Source: JAQVUB01 sp033809415 (lineage in GTDB: Bacteria > Verrucomicrobiota > Lentisphaeria > Oligosphaerales > Oligosphaeraceae). From it: a stretch of DNA of 9,682 nt. The position numbers and the translations under genes were made by a program. Below, one piece after another: positions 6,377-9,682 of this stretch. The stretch lies in assembly GCA_033809415.1 (NCBI GenBank), contig JAPXLT010000182.1, positions 1 to 9,682 of the forward strand, given 5' to 3'. Position 1 is the first letter of the stretch; every line of letters starts with the position of its first letter. The notes beneath the pieces are model-generated. The model saw only the letters and a program-made list of their open reading frames with translations, made no database searches and had not been told where the DNA came from.

Positions 6377-9352
6377 ATGCTTACAAAATGGCTGATATTG
6401 TCGTTTTTATTCTTTATTTTTCCTTTACATTGCGGTCAATTCGCGCCAAAGCCGCTGGTAGAACGATCTGCGGCGATTGATTGGTCCAAGCAGCAAGTTT
6501 TATTTCGTGATCAGCAAGTTCTTTTTCAAATTGTAATACCGGAAGATGCAGCTCCTGCCGCTCACTTTGCCGCCCGGGAACTTGCGGAACACCTCGGCAA
6601 CGTATTGAAAATCCAATTAACCCCTCGGTCAAAAAAGGTTCCCGATCTGCCTGCGTTGATTGTTGGCGATGCCGACCTGGCAGCAGCCCACGGCATTGAT
6701 CTGCAGAAACTTGGGCGAGATGCCTTCATTATCAAAACTATTGGCAGCGATATTCTGATCGTCGGCCATGACGAGCAGGCGCCATTCTCCTGCAGCAGCC
6801 CTACTGAACAAGGAACCCTGTTCGCAGTTTATGAGTTCCTGGAACGCTTTGCCGGTGTACGCTTCTATTTTCCCGGTGAAATCGGTACGGTAACTCCGCA
6901 TCTGACGCGATGGACCATACCGGAAATCAATCTTATCGAGCGACCGGACATGCAGGTGCGATGGCTGTATTCCGTCGATCCCTTTTCCGGGAAAAATCAG
7001 ATCAGCTGGTTTGACGAAAGGGCACAGGATTATCATCTGGCAAACCGCCGCTATCGAATGCATACAAAGCATATTCCGAATTGTCATGGGCTGGCTTGGC
7101 TGGCATTAGTCGAACGCTTCGGAAAAAATCATCCGGAATTTTTTGCCCTGACCGAAGAAGGCAAACGGAAAAATGGCATCGAGGACACCTCCAACTTCAC
7201 CGACAAGGAAGGTCATATCTGCTTCTCGAGCGAAGCGTTGAAAAATGAAATCTTTCTCGATGCGAAGGCGGTTTTGACTGGGCAGCCCGCTTCCTCACGG
7301 CGGGCGATTTTCCACGATGGGAAGCCCGCATGGCCATCCCCTTATCATACTCCTGGCGAATTTTTCAATATCATGCCGAATGACAGTCTTTACCATTGCC
7401 GTTGTTCGGAATGCAAAAAACATCTTGATGACAATGTGCGGCCAGGCCAATCCGGATGGTCGCAGCAGACCAGCAATTATATCTGGAAGTTTTACATCGA
7501 TGTGGCCACCCGGCTCAAAAAGGAAAACATACCGGGCTTTGTCACTACAATGGCATATGGGCAGTATTCCAAAATCCCGGAATTTGATATTCCAGATAAC
7601 ATAGTGATGATGCTCGCACTTTCCGGTCCATGGGATCGGTATTCCGGCAAACGACAAAAAGACCAGAAACTTCTCGAAGCCTGGACCGAAAAACTGAACG
7701 CAAAATGTTATTTGTGGACCTACCCCACGAAAATTTCAGTGCCGGTGCGAGGCATTCCTAATATGACTCCACGAGCATTTGCCTCGTATTTTGCAGAAAA
7801 AAGCCCTTTTATTTTCGGCGCCTTCATCGAGGCCGAAAACGATTGCTGGATTTTCGGCTACCTCAATTATTATGTTTTTGGCAAAATGATGTGGAATGTA
7901 AAGACCGACATCGAGGCGTTGCTGCTGGAACATCATTCCCTGATGTTTGCGGAAGCAGCGCCGGAAATGCAGGATTTCTATGAAACGATCGAAACACACT
8001 GGTTGCGCCGGATCGCCGGCAAAACGGTGGATACCCCGGCTGGTCCGGTCAGCACCGTCCCCGCCAATTACGAAATTTGGAATCAGATATACTCGCCGGC
8101 TGAGCGTACGCGCATCAACACCCTGTTTCAAAAAGCGGAAAATAAAGTCGAAAACAACCCCTTGGCATTAAAACGAGTCAAATTCATTCATGAAAAATTG
8201 TGGAGCCCGCTTCTGCAGGCTGCTGAAGAGTATGAAAAGACCCTGGGGGAAGTGACCGACTGGACAGCAGAAATGCCGGAACTTCCACCCGAGAATTCGA
8301 TCATCATTGACGGCAAGGGCGACGAAAAAGCCTGGGAAAAAAGCAAACCCTTCTGGCTGCTGACCAATAAAGGAAATCCCCAGGAGGAAATCGACGTGCA
8401 GACTATCTGCCGTACACTTCATGACGCGGATAACTTTTATTTCTTCATTGAATGCATGGAACCATTTACCAACGAAATCAATGCCCGTACACGGCAGATG
8501 GATGATGCCATGCTCTGGCAGGACGATGACCTCGAATTGTTCTTCAATCCTTCCGGCGACCGCAAAACCGGATACCAAATCCTAGTGAACAGCAAAAACT
8601 CCCTCGCGGATTGCCGCTTTACCGGAAGCCTGTCCGAATGGAAATGGGACAGCAACGCCGAAGTGAAAACAATAGTGACTGAGGGCGAGAAGTGGTCCAT
8701 GGAAATCCGAATTCCGCGAAAAAGCATGCCGGATTGCACGGGGCGCCTGATCTGCAATATTCTGCGCTCAAGACGAATCGGAGACAAACGGGACCCGTGG
8801 TATTCATGGAGCCCCTACGTTGGAACTCCGCGACAACTGGAAAATTTTGGTGCCCTGGAATTCCAGCCGGCAGAATCCTTCTCCTTGCTTACAGACAGCG
8901 ATCTGGCAAAACCCGTTGACCAGCATGGGCGAATCGGCGCCTGGCGGGGTACAGCACCACTGCGCCAGGATCGGAGAATTTTTCGCACTGGCGGAGCGTC
9001 CGTCCGCTTGGAGGAAGATGCTGAAGTGCTTGTGCAAACGATCAATGGCCTCAAGCCGTCCACCCGATACCGATTAAGCTTCTTTATCAAAACCAGCAAC
9101 GTCAAAAGTCTCAGCCCATACGGCGGCGGCATCTATGTGCGTTTCGAACAGGCTCAAAAAGGAAAAACCATCTTTTTCCCACCCAACGGGCGCTATCAGG
9201 GTGACATCCCATGGACAAAGCAGATATTTGAACTGACAACAGCTGAACAAATCGGAAAGAATCCCTATATCCAATTCTCAAGGCATAATAAACTGACCAC
9301 CGGAACCGCCTGGATTGACCAAGTCGAACTCTTGGAAATTAACGAAAAATAA
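6377..9352 (+). CDS. Exported DUF4838 multidomain carbohydrate-active protein (paralogue B)
   Basis: A 991-residue exported protein with the same plan as the minus-strand DUF4838 protein at the left. A hydrophobic signal peptide covers about residues 1-22. The sequence PLHC-G is not a good lipobox because His, not Gly, Ala or Ser, precedes Cys. An N-terminal alpha/beta domain (about 45-185: HFAARELAEHL, GTLFAVYEFLERFAGVRFYFPG) resembles those preceding catalytic domains in GH67- and GH20-like enzymes. The DUF4838 core, about 190-545, has CHGLA at 236, HPEFFAL at 252, MPNDS then C341, C343, C346, and GAFIEAEND (E485, E487, D489). The CBM9-like domain is about 640-827 (IDGKGDEKAW, DDLELFFNPSGD, YSWSPY). 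The last domain, about 830-988, is a CBM4/9-type beta-sandwich (GLKPSTRYRLSFFIK, GTAWIDQVEL). Reaction and substrate are unknown. A glycoside hydrolase acting on complex or uronic-acid-rich glycans is the best guess. It probably shares a transcript with the pseudopilin. Confidence 0.9.
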   Translation: MLTKWLILSFLFFIFPLHCGQFAPKPLVERSAAIDWSKQQVLFRDQQVLFQIVIPEDAAPAAHFAARELAEHLGNVLKIQLTPRSKKVPDLPALIVGDADLAAAHGIDLQKLGRDAFIIKTIGSDILIVGHDEQAPFSCSSPTEQGTLFAVYEFLERFAGVRFYFPGEIGTVTPHLTRWTIPEINLIERPDMQVRWLYSVDPFSGKNQISWFDERAQDYHLANRRYRMHTKHIPNCHGLAWLALVERFGKNHPEFFALTEEGKRKNGIEDTSNFTDKEGHICFSSEALKNEIFLDAKAVLTGQPASSRRAIFHDGKPAWPSPYHTPGEFFNIMPNDSLYHCRCSECKKHLDDNVRPGQSGWSQQTSNYIWKFYIDVATRLKKENIPGFVTTMAYGQYSKIPEFDIPDNIVMMLALSGPWDRYSGKRQKDQKLLEAWTEKLNAKCYLWTYPTKISVPVRGIPNMTPRAFASYFAEKSPFIFGAFIEAENDCWIFGYLNYYVFGKMMWNVKTDIEALLLEHHSLMFAEAAPEMQDFYETIETHWLRRIAGKTVDTPAGPVSTVPANYEIWNQIYSPAERTRINTLFQKAENKVENNPLALKRVKFIHEKLWSPLLQAAEEYEKTLGEVTDWTAEMPELPPENSIIIDGKGDEKAWEKSKPFWLLTNKGNPQEEIDVQTICRTLHDADNFYFFIECMEPFTNEINARTRQMDDAMLWQDDDLELFFNPSGDRKTGYQILVNSKNSLADCRFTGSLSEWKWDSNAEVKTIVTEGEKWSMEIRIPRKSMPDCTGRLICNILRSRRIGDKRDPWYSWSPYVGTPRQLENFGALEFQPAESFSLLTDSDLAKPVDQHGRIGAWRGTAPLRQDRRIFRTGGASVRLEEDAEVLVQTINGLKPSTRYRLSFFIKTSNVKSLSPYGGGIYVRFEQAQKGKTIFFPPNGRYQGDIPWTKQIFELTTAEQIGKNPYIQFSRHNKLTTGTAWIDQVELLEINEK

Positions 9353-9392
9353 GTCGTACCATCCTTAGGGAAAAACGGCAGGAACCGGGCAC

Positions 9393-9414
9393 TGTTCCCA
9401 GAAATAGAGGGACA
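9393..9414. repeat. Imperfect palindrome TGTTCCC / GGGACA
   Basis: TGTTCCC (9393-9399), nine bases, then GGGACA (9409-9414) form a dyad with one unpaired base. There is no T-run after it on either strand, so it does not look like an intrinsic terminator. It recalls the palindromes scattered near REP-associated transposases, but no transposase is visible here. Confidence 0.35.
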
Positions 9415-9477
9415 CCCCCAAAGGATTCAACCTAAAAAAGCAGTCAGAGCTGAATTTTAGTCCTAATTCCTTTGTTT

Positions 9478-9681
9478 TCAAAACTTTGTGAAGTCCATGC
9501 CGTTCACCATGTTGGTGAACAAGACGTCTTCAGTACTACTGTGGGAGAGTTTTTTGATTTTTCGGTGATGGAAGAGGAAAGCCGGCTTCATGCCGGCGAG
9601 CCGCCGGCGCTCGTGCGCCAGTGGGCGCAAACATATCGAGGGATGAAAGTTCCCTCCAAATCGACCTTTCAGGTTTGTACT
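9478..9681 (-). pseudogene. Partial minus-strand open frame, possibly frameshifted leader or repeat remnant
   Basis: An open frame of 67 codons enters from the right edge and stops at 9478-9480. It ends HSSTEDVLFTNMVNGMDFTKF, for which I quote only the tail VNGMDFTKF as a landmark. An ATG at 9591 with 37 codons is available, but there is no ribosome-binding site. At the A4 run 9480-9483 (T4 on the coding strand), removing one base would read through into ENKGIRTKIQL and stop at 9444, so a one-base frameshift is possible. My unverified impression is that similar translated sequence occurs before pseudopilin genes in Lentisphaerota. The plus strand is also open in the same codon register, so coding on either strand is uncertain. 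Confidence 0.3.
9581..9629. repeat. Cluster of three adjacent GC-rich palindromes
   Basis: Three dyads follow each other almost without gaps: GCCGGC-TTCAT-GCCGGC (9581-9597), CGAGC-N7-GCTCG (9597-9613), and TGCGCC-AGTG-GGCGCA (9614-9629). The last is a perfect six-base stem with a four-base loop. The arrangement resembles a REP/BIME-like element and is much more GC-rich than the sequence on either side. Confidence 0.5.
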
Positions 9682-9682
9682 C

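Larger units (their letters stand above)
9353..9682. other. Right-edge region: repeat-like, palindrome-rich, no certain gene
   Basis: This follows paralogue B and runs to the window edge. No clear terminator follows the stop codon. It contains an imperfect palindrome (9393-9414), an open frame on the minus strand cut by the window edge (9478-9681), and three adjacent GC-rich palindromes (9581-9629). The mix of structure and coding-like frames on both strands suggests a dispersed genomic repeat or a decayed gene end. Confidence 0.45.

Noticed and set aside
6425..6440. Lipobox in paralogue B (PLHC-G)
   Set aside because: His directly before the Cys does not fit the lipobox consensus, so ordinary signal-peptidase cleavage is more likely.
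9431..9449. Minus-strand terminator (short CAG/CTG stem before a T6 run)
   Set aside because: A three-base stem is too short, and the upstream frame it would end is itself uncertain.

Overview
This window looks like part of a Lentisphaerota-type (Victivallis-like) bacterial genome from the PVC superphylum. That is an inference from gene content. It rests on AraC-family regulators beside very large exported DUF4838 proteins, together with a stand-alone pseudopilin that has an [24 protein letters not shown]-type N-terminus and a variant of the C-terminal H-X9-DG signature. Base composition is moderate, and start sites are mostly preceded by GGAGG-like ribosome-binding sites.

Layout, left to right: (1) 1-231 is an AT-rich region with no gene, followed by an AraC-family regulator on + (232-1116). 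(2) Convergent to it, with only 23 bp between the stops, is a 992-residue exported DUF4838 protein on - (1140-4118), called paralogue A here. (3) A 174-bp divergent region (4119-4292) holds a good sigma70-type promoter overlapped by a perfect 7-bp inverted repeat. It leads into a second AraC-family regulator on + (4293-5156). (4) A 405-bp gap without a gene (5157-5561) holds a candidate terminator, a weak candidate promoter and a striking nested inverted repeat (5371-5514). (5) Next is a probable two-gene + operon: a pseudopilin (5562-6305), and 71 bp later a second DUF4838 protein of 991 residues (6377-9352), called paralogue B. (6) The right edge (9353-9682) has palindromes and an open frame cut by the window edge, and it resembles a dispersed repeat or a decayed leader.

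The two DUF4838 proteins share one architecture: signal peptide, glycosidase-type N-terminal alpha/beta domain, DUF4838 core, helical linker, CBM9-like 'IDG..DE..W' domain, and a terminal galactose-binding-like (CBM4/9-type) beta-sandwich. Both look like secreted carbohydrate-active proteins whose substrate and reaction I cannot name. The natural reading is two regulator/hydrolase modules side by side, each AraC protein sensing a sugar and controlling neighbouring exported enzymes. The second module also carries a pseudopilin that might help display or export the hydrolase, or bind its substrate. No transporter, sulfatase or recognised GH-family enzyme lies inside the window, so the pathway cannot be completed from here.

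No rRNA, tRNA, CRISPR array or intact insertion sequence was seen.
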